A stretch of 64,000 bases of DNA. It comes from an uncultured Lachnospiraceae bacterium (GTDB lineage Bacteria; Bacillota; Clostridia; Lachnospirales; Lachnospiraceae). Shown here piece after piece: positions 18,582 through 27,404 of the stretch. Under the pieces are notes generated by a model. The model did no database searches. It was not told the DNA's origin and was given only the letters and a program-made list of their open reading frames with translations. Location: the NCBI GenBank assembly GCA_910577675.1, contig CAJTOR010000015.1:20892-84891 (forward strand), written 5' to 3'. A program made the translations under genes and the position numbers. How positions within the stretch are numbered: the first letter of the stretch is position 1; every line of letters starts with the position of its first letter.

Positions 18582-20381
18582 TCACACGGACATCTGCGGC
18601 AGCTCATATTTTTCCCTGTTTGCCGCAACCATCGCCTCAAACTGCCCCTGGCCACTGTGGCGCACTGTTTTCAGATATCCGTGAACCTCCATGCCATTTT
18701 CCGCAATCTGGATCAGGCAGACCGCAATATTAGAACAGTGGTCTGCAATCCTCTCAAAATTCGCCGTCATATCCGCCAGGATAAATCCCAGCTCAATTGT
18801 GCATGTCCCTGCACGCAGCCTTCCGATATGGCGCATTTTCATCTCCGCGCTTAACAGGTCAATCGCCTCCTCAAGCGGCTCCACCTCCTGCGCGCCCGCC
18901 GCATCCTCCTCATTAAAAACCCGGATGGCAAGGCTTAAAATATCTCTCACTGCCCCCGAATACACGGATAGTTCTGCTTTTGCCTGCGCCGAAAATGCCA
19001 GCCCTTTTTTGTGCATTTCCCGCGCTCCTTCCATAAGGTTCATCGAATGGTCGGAAATGCGTTCAAAATCCCCGATACAGTGCAATAATTCATTTAATTC
19101 CTGGCTGTCCTTCATCGAGAGTGAACCGCGGCTTAGACGCACAAGATAAGTGCCAAGTTCATCTTCGTAACGGTCAACCAGCTCCTCCAGTTCCTTTACG
19201 CGCGCTGCCTCCTCCTCGGTGTAATCTTCAAAAAGGTGAAGCGCGTGGAAAACTCCTCCCTTTGCCAGTTCTGCCATGCGCATTGCCGCTTCCCTGCAGT
19301 GCTCAACCGCGAGGGATGGGCGCTCAAGGAAACGCTCGTCCAAAATCCGCAGCTTTTCTTTGGAAGGCAATGCCTTCGCCGGTACGGCTGGCTCGCCCGC
19401 CGTCTCGTTCTCGCGCACTGTGGCGTAGGAAAGTTTTTCGAGCAGACCGGAAAATGGCAGTAAAACCAGGGTTGCGGACAAATTGAAAACCGTGTGGATC
19501 ACCGCGACCAGGGAAGCGCTTGCTGTATTGTCAAGGAAATCGAAGTCAAAAATTGCATTCCCCGCATAGAATAATACCATAAAAAGCACCGTCCCGACAA
19601 CATTAAAATATAGATGAATCAGAGCCGCACGCCTGGCATTTTTTGTTGCCCCGATACCGGAGAGCAGCGCTGTCACGCAGGTGCCGATATTCTGCCCCAT
19701 AATTATCGGTACTGCACTGCCCACCGTGACCGCCCCGGTGCTGCAAAGCGTCTGTAAGATGCCGACCGAGGCGGAAGAACTCTGGATCACCGCCGTTAAA
19801 AATGCCCCTGCCAAAAGCCCCAGAACAGGATTTGAGAACATTGTGAGAATCTTTGTAAATTCCGGGACATCCGAAAGCGGCGCGACCGCCTTGCTCATCG
19901 TGTCCATGCCGAACATCAGCAGTGCGAAGCCGATAAATATTGTGCCTAGATTATGCCGCCTTTCTTTTTTCGAAAACATCAGGAAAATAATGCCGAGCAC
20001 TGCAAGTACCGGGGAGAATGCGGTCGGCTTCAGCATTTTCACAAAAAAATTCCCGCTGTCAATCCCCGACAGACTCAAAATCCAGGAGGTTACCGTCGTC
20101 CCGATATTTGCCCCCATTATAATGCCCACCGCCTGCTTTAGCTGTAAAAGTCCCGAGTTTACCAGCCCCACGGTCATAACCGTTGTCGCCGAGGATGACT
20201 GGATAAAGGCTGTTACCACCGCACCGAGCGCCACTGCGCGCAGCTTTCCGCTGGTAAATTTTTCCAGCAACTGTTCCAATCTTCCCCCCGAAAGTTTTGA
20301 GAGACCGCCCTCCATGCAGTTCATCCCATACAGAAAAAACGCCAGCCCGCCAAACATTGTCAGCAAATCAAATATACTCAT
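18582..20381 (-). CDS. Na/phosphate cotransporter with C-terminal PhoU domain
   Basis: The product has 599 residues from the ATG at 20381 (AAAGGGGAAAAG before it). The membrane half has two inverted family repeats, each with the QSSSA signature: FIQSSSATTVMTVG and VIQSSSASVGILQT. The last ~200 residues are a PhoU-type helical domain with acidic motifs and ISDHSMNL and IADHCSNIA. This is the NptA/YjbB-like architecture. The protein moves phosphate across the membrane, possibly outwards, under control of its PhoU part. It heads an operon with a PhoB-like regulator and PhoR-like kinase. Confidence 0.88.
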   Translation of the reverse strand: MSIFDLLTMFGGLAFFLYGMNCMEGGLSKLSGGRLEQLLEKFTSGKLRAVALGAVVTAFIQSSSATTVMTVGLVNSGLLQLKQAVGIIMGANIGTTVTSWILSLSGIDSGNFFVKMLKPTAFSPVLAVLGIIFLMFSKKERRHNLGTIFIGFALLMFGMDTMSKAVAPLSDVPEFTKILTMFSNPVLGLLAGAFLTAVIQSSSASVGILQTLCSTGAVTVGSAVPIIMGQNIGTCVTALLSGIGATKNARRAALIHLYFNVVGTVLFMVLFYAGNAIFDFDFLDNTASASLVAVIHTVFNLSATLVLLPFSGLLEKLSYATVRENETAGEPAVPAKALPSKEKLRILDERFLERPSLAVEHCREAAMRMAELAKGGVFHALHLFEDYTEEEAARVKELEELVDRYEDELGTYLVRLSRGSLSMKDSQELNELLHCIGDFERISDHSMNLMEGAREMHKKGLAFSAQAKAELSVYSGAVRDILSLAIRVFNEEDAAGAQEVEPLEEAIDLLSAEMKMRHIGRLRAGTCTIELGFILADMTANFERIADHCSNIAVCLIQIAENGMEVHGYLKTVRHSGQGQFEAMVAANREKYELPQMSV

Positions 20382-20607
20382 TTTCTTTTCCCCTTTTTTA
20401 GTTCCGCATAATCCCTCCCACAACCCTTCCTCTCAGTGGGATTTCTGTCCGCCCTGCTCCCATAAATCTCACTGGGGTTCTGTTCGGGATTATGCTGTTT
20501 TAATTTTCTTACCGCATCTTACGATAATATCTTATCCCTAGTATGTAAAATTGAAATGCCCGTTATGTAAAATCCGGGTAAAATTTCTTTCTTTCCGCCA
20601 TTACTTA

Positions 20608-20616
20608 TGTTATACT
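20608..20616 (+). promoter_or_regulatory. Extended -10 promoter for the GH2 gene
   Basis: TGTTATACT is an extended -10 element placed 30 bases before the GH2 start codon, giving a short leader. No good -35 element is visible at the normal distance, which fits an extended -10 promoter. Confidence 0.4.
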
Positions 20617-20645
20617 TAAAAAAAAGAAAGGAAAAAGGTAATCCT

Positions 20646-23600
20646 ATGAACCGGAAATTATTCAATTTTGGCTGGGAATTCTGCAAGAAACCCCTCGGCA
20701 CTTCCCTGGATGCCGTACTAAAAGACAACGATTTTTATGCGGTTGAACTTCCGCATGACTGGCTGATTTTTGATTCCCGCAACCTGTACGAAACGACGGA
20801 GGGCTGGTACCGCAAGCGTTTTTCCTGCACCCTGAAAAAAGGTCAGTGTGCACTGCTTAATTTTGAGGGTGTCTATATGAATTCGACCATCTACTTAAAC
20901 GGGAAGGAAATCTTTTCCTGGAAATATGGTTATTCCGGCTTTACCTTTGATATTGCACCTTACATAAAACCGGGCGAAAACGAGATCGTCGTGCGCGTCA
21001 TACACCAGAGCCCCAATTCCCGCTGGTATTCGGGTGCCGGGATCTATCGAAATGCTTGGCTTTCCATAAAAGATGCCGCCCATTTCTATACGGACGGTAT
21101 CTATACTGCCATCCGCAAAAACGAAGACCACTGGAGCGTGGAAATTGATGCTGCCGTCGCACTTCCCGAAGATATGGGGGCATCGGCGCTCTCCATCCGC
21201 CACCAGATTACGGGCATGGATGGCACGCTGCTCTCTGGCGCGATGGATAATGCATTCGCCCCTGCGGATGTGTTCTGCCCTTACGAAAACAAAAACATCC
21301 GTCTCTTTGCCAATTCCCAGAAACTTATGGTTTGTAACCCGCTCCTGTGGGATGTCACATCCCCTGTACTCTACAACCTGACAAGTGAGCTTCTATTAAA
21401 TGGAAAGACCATTGATATCTCTTCCTGCCGCATCGGTTTTTGTACCAAAGAGTTCACTCCGGAGGAAGGATTTTTGCTTAACGGGCGCAAACTGCGCCTT
21501 AATGGTGCCTGTGAACACCACGACTTAGGTTCCCTTGGTTCCGCGGTCAATAAAACCGCCCTGCGCCGCAAACTCCTCCTCCTAAAAGAAATGGGTGTCA
21601 ACGCGATCCGCACTTCCCACAACATGCCTGCAACAGAACTGATGGATCTTGCGGACGAGATGGGTATCCTGATTGATTCCGAGGCATTTGATATGTGGGA
21701 GCGCCCGAAAACCACATACGACTACGCGCGCTTTTTCAAAGAGTGGAGCCGCCGCGATGTCGCTTCCTGGATACGGCGCGACCGCAACCATACAAGCGTT
21801 ATTATGTGGAGTATCGGCAACGAAATCTATGACACGCACGCGGACGCACACGGGGAAGAGATCACGCGCTATCTCTGCGGATATGTCCGCGAAAATGACC
21901 CCAAGTTAAATGCACCGGTTACAATCGGCTCAAATTATATGCCATGGGCGGGCGGACAGGCATGCGCAGATATTGTAAAATATGCCGGTTACAACTATTC
22001 CGAGTGCTATTATGATGAACACCACAAAAAGCATCCGGACTGGATTATCTATGGCAGCGAAACCGCGTCCGTGGTACAGAGCCGCGGTATTTACCACTTC
22101 CCATACCACAAATCCATACTCGCGGACGATGATGAACAATGCTCTTCTCTCGGCAACAGCTCTACAAGCTGGGGCGCAAAAAATACCCTCGCCTGCATTA
22201 CCAATGACCGCGATACATACTACAGCGCAGGGCAGTTTATCTGGACGGGTTTTGACTATATCGGTGAACCGACCCCGTACCACACAAAAAACTCCTACTT
22301 CGGGCAGCTTGATACCGCGGGCTTCCCGAAAGATTCCTTCTATATTTTTCAGGCGGAGTGGACGGATTACAAAAAAGCGCCGATGGTTCATCTGTTCCCA
22401 TACTGGGACTTCAATAATGGGCAGCCAATCGATGTACTGGCCTGTTCAAATGCGCCGATGGTGGAATTGTTTTTTAATGGGAAATCCCTTGGAAAACATA
22501 CACTCGACCATAAGGGCGGCCACGACGACCTGCTCGCACACTGGCAGCTCCCATATGAAAACGGGTCAATCCGCGCGGTTGCCTATGATGAGAACGGAAC
22601 CTGCATTGCCACGGATGAGCACAATTCCTTCGGCGATGCTACGGCGCTTATCCTGACCGCCGACCGCGATACGCTGAAAGCCGACGGCAGGGATCTGATT
22701 TTCCTTACCATCCACGCCGTGGACGCAAAGGGAAACCCTGTGGAAAACGCAAACATGCGCGTAACAGTTTCCGTTACAGGCGCGGGGCGGCTTCTCGGGC
22801 TTGACAATGGCGACAGTACGGATTTTGAGCAGTATAAATGCACGAGCCGCAGACTTTTTTCCGGCAAACTCCTCGCCATTATCGGCGCGGGGCTTACCGC
22901 GGGGGATATCCATGTCAAGGTAAGTGCCAAAGACCTGCCTTCCTCCTCCCTTACGCTAAGCGCACGGGCAATGACACAGGAGGAAATTGCCGCCGAAGAA
23001 AAAGCTGGCACGCGCATGCAGGAGAATGCCGTACTGCTAACTGTAACGGATTCGGGGGCTTGCTTTGTTCCTGCTGATACACTTGTACCGGCAGCAAACA
23101 CAGAACCGGGGCATAATGACAAAACCGCCGCTTTATTCCCCGTTGTCACAGCTCCTTCTGTCACGGACCATAACATCCCAATCCGCAAACTGGAACTTAG
23201 CACGGACGGGGGTCTTACCTTCTCCCCGCAGAAAAAACAGATTGTGGTGACGGCAAAACCACTTCCTGAAAATGCCACCCCTGCGGAACTGATCTTTAAA
23301 GTAACCACGGATACAGGTATTGACTCAAACCTCGCAACCCTTAAAGTATCCGGGAACCAGGCTGCCATAACCGCTGAGGGCGACGGGATGTTCTGCATCC
23401 GGTGTATGACAAAAAACAATACCGACAAAATACGGATTCTGTCCCAGCTAGTTTTTACAGCAGAGGGGCTTGGCAGTGCGGCACTCAACCCATATCAGTT
23501 TGTTTCCGCCGGGCTTTACGATATTGCCATAGGCACAATTACAAACGGAAATGAGCGCGGTATCGCAACCTTCCGGGATAATGACACCACTTTCGGCTTT

Positions 23601-24242
23601 AAAAATGTAGATTTCGGCGATTTTGGCTCGGATACGGTTACAGTCCCGATATTTGCCCTGGATGGCTCCCCTTATCCGCTCCAGATATGGGAGGGTGTTC
23701 CAGGTGAGGAAAACTGTGAGTTGCTCGCGGATGTTATTTACCAGAAACCATCCATCTGGAATGTATACCAGGAAGAAACCTTCCACTTAAACCGCCGCGT
23801 AAAAGGCCTGACAACACTGTGCTTTACCACACACAACAAAATCCATGTCAAAGGCTTTGTTTTCGACGCGCCGAAAAAGGCGTTTGCAGAGATTGCCGCA
23901 AAGGAAAATACCCGAATTTACGGCGATACCTTCACCGTGGGCGAAGATGCAATCACCGGTATTGGAAACAATGTTTCACTTGAATTTAACCATATGGATT
24001 TCGGGGAGGACGGCTTTGAAAAACTTTTGATCTGCGGGCGCACGCCGCTTGAGAAAAACACGATCCATGTGCGCTTTCTTGACAGGAACGGGATTGAGAT
24101 CAAGCAGATTGCAGAATTTGTCCATTCCGATAACTACATGGTGCAGGAATTTGAACTTGAACCCGTAAAAGGCTGCAATATGGTAACCTTTGTATTCCTG
24201 CCGGGATGTAATTTCGATTTCAAATGGTTCCGGTTTGTATAA
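20646..24242 (+). CDS. Very large GH2 family glycosidase, beta-galactosidase-like
   Basis: The product has 1,198 residues from the ATG at 20646, behind AAGGAAAAAGG. The GH2 sandwich, immunoglobulin-like and TIM-barrel domains fill about 1-600. The acid/base Glu393 is in IMWSIGNEIYD and the nucleophile Glu472 in IIYGSETASV. A DUF4982-type and Ig-like segment follows (about 600-800). The last ~300 residues hold carbohydrate-binding-like domains of the CBM6 kind (FGSDTVTVPIFALDGSPYPL). No signal peptide is seen, so it appears cytoplasmic, although its binding modules would suit long glycans. Substrate could be a beta-galactoside, beta-mannoside or beta-glucuronide. It is a single gene on the plus strand with no transporter next to it. 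Confidence 0.88.
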   Translation: MNRKLFNFGWEFCKKPLGTSLDAVLKDNDFYAVELPHDWLIFDSRNLYETTEGWYRKRFSCTLKKGQCALLNFEGVYMNSTIYLNGKEIFSWKYGYSGFTFDIAPYIKPGENEIVVRVIHQSPNSRWYSGAGIYRNAWLSIKDAAHFYTDGIYTAIRKNEDHWSVEIDAAVALPEDMGASALSIRHQITGMDGTLLSGAMDNAFAPADVFCPYENKNIRLFANSQKLMVCNPLLWDVTSPVLYNLTSELLLNGKTIDISSCRIGFCTKEFTPEEGFLLNGRKLRLNGACEHHDLGSLGSAVNKTALRRKLLLLKEMGVNAIRTSHNMPATELMDLADEMGILIDSEAFDMWERPKTTYDYARFFKEWSRRDVASWIRRDRNHTSVIMWSIGNEIYDTHADAHGEEITRYLCGYVRENDPKLNAPVTIGSNYMPWAGGQACADIVKYAGYNYSECYYDEHHKKHPDWIIYGSETASVVQSRGIYHFPYHKSILADDDEQCSSLGNSSTSWGAKNTLACITNDRDTYYSAGQFIWTGFDYIGEPTPYHTKNSYFGQLDTAGFPKDSFYIFQAEWTDYKKAPMVHLFPYWDFNNGQPIDVLACSNAPMVELFFNGKSLGKHTLDHKGGHDDLLAHWQLPYENGSIRAVAYDENGTCIATDEHNSFGDATALILTADRDTLKADGRDLIFLTIHAVDAKGNPVENANMRVTVSVTGAGRLLGLDNGDSTDFEQYKCTSRRLFSGKLLAIIGAGLTAGDIHVKVSAKDLPSSSLTLSARAMTQEEIAAEEKAGTRMQENAVLLTVTDSGACFVPADTLVPAANTEPGHNDKTAALFPVVTAPSVTDHNIPIRKLELSTDGGLTFSPQKKQIVVTAKPLPENATPAELIFKVTTDTGIDSNLATLKVSGNQAAITAEGDGMFCIRCMTKNNTDKIRILSQLVFTAEGLGSAALNPYQFVSAGLYDIAIGTITNGNERGIATFRDNDTTFGFKNVDFGDFGSDTVTVPIFALDGSPYPLQIWEGVPGEENCELLADVIYQKPSIWNVYQEETFHLNRRVKGLTTLCFTTHNKIHVKGFVFDAPKKAFAEIAAKENTRIYGDTFTVGEDAITGIGNNVSLEFNHMDFGEDGFEKLLICGRTPLEKNTIHVRFLDRNGIEIKQIAEFVHSDNYMVQEFELEPVKGCNMVTFVFLPGCNFDFKWFRFV

Positions 24243-24287
24243 TTATTTTACCCGTGGTATATTGCCCCTGAAGCATATATCTTTAAA

Positions 24288-24321
24288 CCATAAAAAGCGA
24301 TTCGTTTGCCGCTTTTTATGG
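24288..24321. terminator. Hairpin after the GH2 gene (first of three)
   Basis: A perfect 12-bp stem (CCATAAAAAGCG and its complement) with a 10-base loop. The A/T block inside the stem means it can work in both directions between the convergent GH2 and LytTR genes. Confidence 0.6.
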
Positions 24322-24345
24322 CATGTTTACTCTAACGGACAATAT

Positions 24346-24379
24346 AGCGGGAGGGGAAGATTCTTCTTCCCCTCCCGCT
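24346..24379. terminator. Perfect 15-bp hairpin between convergent genes (second of three)
   Basis: The 15-base arms at 24346-24360 and 24365-24379 match perfectly around a four-base loop TTCT, and the stem is GC-rich. There is no T-run, so it may be a protective or bidirectional terminator stem. Confidence 0.6.
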
Positions 24380-24383
24380 GCAC

Positions 24384-24410
24384 CGGGCACCCATGAGAAA
24401 AAAGTGCCCG
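24384..24410. terminator. Third hairpin of the cluster
   Basis: CGGGCAC (24384-24390) pairs with GTGCCCG (24404-24410). A run of T lies in the loop on the minus strand. It is the last structure before the minus-strand LytTR gene stop at 24440. Confidence 0.4.
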
Positions 24411-24439
24411 TGTAATAAAGGCTGCACCGCCATACCCGC

Positions 24440-25165
24440 CTATATTTCACAGTAGTACCGGAAATATTGCTCTTTTAAAATCTTGTATGCCCCCCGGGGC
24501 AGATGCACTTTTCCCCCGCCATCTAAAGAAAGCTCCCTCGCATTCATGCTGTTTATATGCCTTAAATTCACAATATAGGCAACCCCCACCCGGACAAATT
24601 CGGAGTAGGGGGAAAGCATGGTAAAAAGTTCTGTCATAGTGAGGTGCAACAGGGGTTTCTCACCGCACAGAAGATGCAAATACTGTTTCTTACCCTGGGC
24701 TTCACAAAATACTATATCGTTCAATGAAATGCGCTTTATCTTACCGTCAATACGAAAAAGCAAAAATTTTTTGCGCTCCAGCCCAATATCTTCCAAAAAA
24801 CGATCAATCACAGAATAAAAGGCGGCGGGTTCCACGGGCTTTACCAGATACTGCGCTGCATCCACACCAAATGCTTCTAACGCATGTTCTCTCGATGTGG
24901 TGAGAAAAATTATTTTGCAGTTATTGCCCATGGCGCGCAGTTCCCGCGCAGCATCAGTCCCAAGCTTCCTTGGCATATAGATATCCATAAGTATGATATC
25001 CGGCGTATAGTTCTTTTCCCCGACCAGATAAAGCAACTCTTCCACATTTTCAAAACGCTCTATTATAAGTTCCTTATCGGGACGGTTTTTCAAATAATCC
25101 TCGAGCATCTTCTCCGTTTTATCCAGTTCCGCCGTTTCATCGTCGCAGAGCGCGATCCGGTACAT
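24440..25165 (-). CDS. LytTR response regulator, AgrA-like
   Basis: The protein has 241 residues. The receiver has LCDDE at the N terminus and phosphoacceptor Asp in IILMDIYMPRKLG. The C-terminal LytTR DNA-binding domain covers about 140-240 (ISLNDIVFCEAQGKKQYLHL, FVRVGVAYIVNLRHI). It follows an AgrC-like kinase after 27 bases. No agrB or agrD gene for a peptide signal lies next to it, so the signal sensed is unknown. Confidence 0.88.
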   Translation of the reverse strand: MYRIALCDDETAELDKTEKMLEDYLKNRPDKELIIERFENVEELLYLVGEKNYTPDIILMDIYMPRKLGTDAARELRAMGNNCKIIFLTTSREHALEAFGVDAAQYLVKPVEPAAFYSVIDRFLEDIGLERKKFLLFRIDGKIKRISLNDIVFCEAQGKKQYLHLLCGEKPLLHLTMTELFTMLSPYSEFVRVGVAYIVNLRHINSMNARELSLDGGGKVHLPRGAYKILKEQYFRYYCEI

Positions 25166-25192
25166 ATACCATACCCCTTTCGTTCCGGTTTT

Positions 25193-26530
25193 CTAATCCG
25201 CCGCAGGCGCTTCTTCTATATCTTCTCCTTTTAGCGGTACATTCATGACCAGGCGAAAAACAAAAACCCCGTTATCATTTTTAAAATCATATTCCCCGCC
25301 AAACTTATCCGCAGTTTCAATAATACTTGACACACCGATTCCGCCGGTAAAAACCTGCTTTGACTGACCATATTCCGGTTCCGGACTGCAAGTATTTTTA
25401 CAGCAGATCACAAGTTTTCCCGCTTTCCTGCGGATCATCAAATGGATAAAACATTTCCGTCCATCCCTTGCCGCTCCTGATTCTGTACAGCCATAGATCG
25501 CGTTTTCGTAAGCGTTTGCCAGAATAGCCACAAGGTCAATACCGGGTATGGGCAGCTTTTTTTCCAGCTCCACCTCCAATTCCACCTCTATCCCCTTCTC
25601 TTTTGCTTTTCTGGTATATTCTGACAAAAGATTATTTACCATAGTATTCGAACATACATAATCCTGTATTTCCCCGTTCAATGCTTTATTATAATCATTC
25701 AGGTACTGCAACAATTCTTCATTCTGACCTTTGCGGGCATACTCCGCAATCACAATATTATGATGCCTGACATCATGCCTGATCCTCCTGCCCTCCTGCG
25801 CTGCTTCCTCAAGCAGCTCCACATTCCTCTGCAACAGCCTGTGATTAATCTGCATAAACTGATTATCCCGCCAGTATTCTTTTTCTTTCCCTATATGGAG
25901 ATAGAGCCGGTATACCAGAAGCTGCAGCGCCGCTGTCAGAAAAAAATTCACAACAATCTGAAATAAGCGGTAGGGTGTCCTTACCTCAATATTTGGATTT
26001 AAGATAAACCCAATCCCGAAGAGTATGCTGATTACCATTACCACCGCGCTGAAACGGTCAAGTTCACTCTCCACATAACTTGAAAAACCGCGCAGGGATT
26101 CCTTCATCTTCCGGTCAATAAAAACGGCGATTCCCGCAATCAGAATAATGCGCACAATGATATCCGCCCAGACGCTCCGCTCAAAAAAAAGAACAGATAC
26201 TTCAATCCCGCCAATCAGGAAAAATGCCATTAAATAAAATGTGAACGCCAGCTTGTACACCGCTAAAAAAATGCGATCCCTACTCATGGCAACCGCAAAA
26301 AAAGCAAAACAAAAATACAATACAAAAGGCACCAGCCTCACACAGCGTTCCCAATCAAGGATATACCAGATACACGATAGCAGCAATGACACCACACAGA
26401 ATGCCCCATACAAAAGCACAGTCTTTTTTTGTCCATACTTTGGCTCACTCATCAGTGAAAACAGGAGGATTACCCCTACAAGGCTAACCGAAAAACGAAT
26501 GAGTGCAACCAGTACCGTTCCACCTAACAT
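25193..26530 (-). CDS. GHKL sensor kinase, AgrC-like
   Basis: The protein has 445 residues. The first ~220 residues hold about six membrane helices. The kinase part has the AgrC-type His motif RRIRHDVRHHNIVIAEY, then ILANAYENAIYG (N-box) and GGIGVSSIIETADKFGG (G-box). This class often senses peptides, and the following gene encodes its LytTR partner. The upstream VOC gene is separated by 21 bases, so the three genes form one operon. Confidence 0.87.
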   Translation of the reverse strand: MLGGTVLVALIRFSVSLVGVILLFSLMSEPKYGQKKTVLLYGAFCVVSLLLSCIWYILDWERCVRLVPFVLYFCFAFFAVAMSRDRIFLAVYKLAFTFYLMAFFLIGGIEVSVLFFERSVWADIIVRIILIAGIAVFIDRKMKESLRGFSSYVESELDRFSAVVMVISILFGIGFILNPNIEVRTPYRLFQIVVNFFLTAALQLLVYRLYLHIGKEKEYWRDNQFMQINHRLLQRNVELLEEAAQEGRRIRHDVRHHNIVIAEYARKGQNEELLQYLNDYNKALNGEIQDYVCSNTMVNNLLSEYTRKAKEKGIEVELEVELEKKLPIPGIDLVAILANAYENAIYGCTESGAARDGRKCFIHLMIRRKAGKLVICCKNTCSPEPEYGQSKQVFTGGIGVSSIIETADKFGGEYDFKNDNGVFVFRLVMNVPLKGEDIEEAPAAD

Positions 26531-26551
26531 AGCCCATCCATCCTTCCAGTA

Positions 26552-27139
26552 TTATCCCAGATCGCAGATATCCACAATTTCCTGTTCATATTCCCATTGC
26601 AGGCCATAGCGATCCACAAAATAAAAATACTTTGTATTCCCGAGAATATCCGCTGCCTCCTGCTTTATATAGGGATTACTCTCTTTTTCCGGGTCAAAGA
26701 ACTTGATCTGCGATGGTTTGACCTTGCTTAACTTAAATACCCTGTATTCCTCCGATGTGTTGATTAAAGTTACATCGGACTGCGACTTTATATATTCAAA
26801 TGCTTCCTCAATATTGGCAACTTTTAAAGCGATATACCTTGCGCCGCTGATATCGTTGGCACGGAAAAACATGGGGGTCTGCCGTCCTTTTGGATAATGA
26901 TAACACATCAGTTCAAGAACCAGCCCAGCCCCGGGTACCTCCATAATACCTATGGAAACATCCGCATCCCCTGCTTCTTTCAGGAATCCTCCCGCCTCAA
27001 AAAAACCGGGGTTCCTAAAGTGCGGGATATACTGTTTTGGCACAGCCCCCAAAATCCTCTTGTAATACTGGATTGCCTTCTCAACATTTTCTACAAAAAT
27101 GCAGATGTGGGACAATCCCGTAAAAACTGCCTTCCCCAT
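26552..27139 (-). CDS. VOC/glyoxalase superfamily protein
   Basis: The product has 195 residues from the ATG at 27139, with GGAGGAGG before it. The N-terminal half reads FTGLSHICIFVENVEKAIQY, typical of the vicinal-oxygen-chelate fold, and the C-terminal part ends KYFYFVDRYGLQWEYEQ, a second betaalphabetabetabeta unit. A metal-binding His (SHICIF) and Glu (LQWEYE) can be proposed. The substrate is unknown. It is the first gene of an operon with an AgrC-like kinase and AgrA-like regulator, an unusual partner. Confidence 0.75.
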   Translation of the reverse strand: MGKAVFTGLSHICIFVENVEKAIQYYKRILGAVPKQYIPHFRNPGFFEAGGFLKEAGDADVSIGIMEVPGAGLVLELMCYHYPKGRQTPMFFRANDISGARYIALKVANIEEAFEYIKSQSDVTLINTSEEYRVFKLSKVKPSQIKFFDPEKESNPYIKQEAADILGNTKYFYFVDRYGLQWEYEQEIVDICDLG

Positions 27140-27225
27140 TTCACTACCTCCTCCTGCTCCCCGCCATCGGGCATGACACAAAACTTTGTCACACCCGGGG
27201 AAATAATATGCAAATAACCGTCTGT

Positions 27226-27234
27226 ATTATAGCA
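27226..27234 (-). promoter_or_regulatory. Extended -10 promoter for the VOC/AgrC/AgrA operon
   Basis: On the minus strand TGCTATAAT stands about 85 bases before the VOC start codon. The -35 region is poor, so it depends on the extended -10. Confidence 0.45.
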
Positions 27235-27404
27235 GAGAAATCTTTGTGCAAAAAGCCATTTGGCATGGATTGCAGTTTTTTCGGCATACTTCGCCATTAA
27301 TTATCCTAATATTACAAAATATTGTACTCCTGCTGCCGCATTTTTCCCATAAAGCCCTAAACCTCTTCCAATCCACCTATCGGTGTCATTTATTAAACCA
27401 TGAC

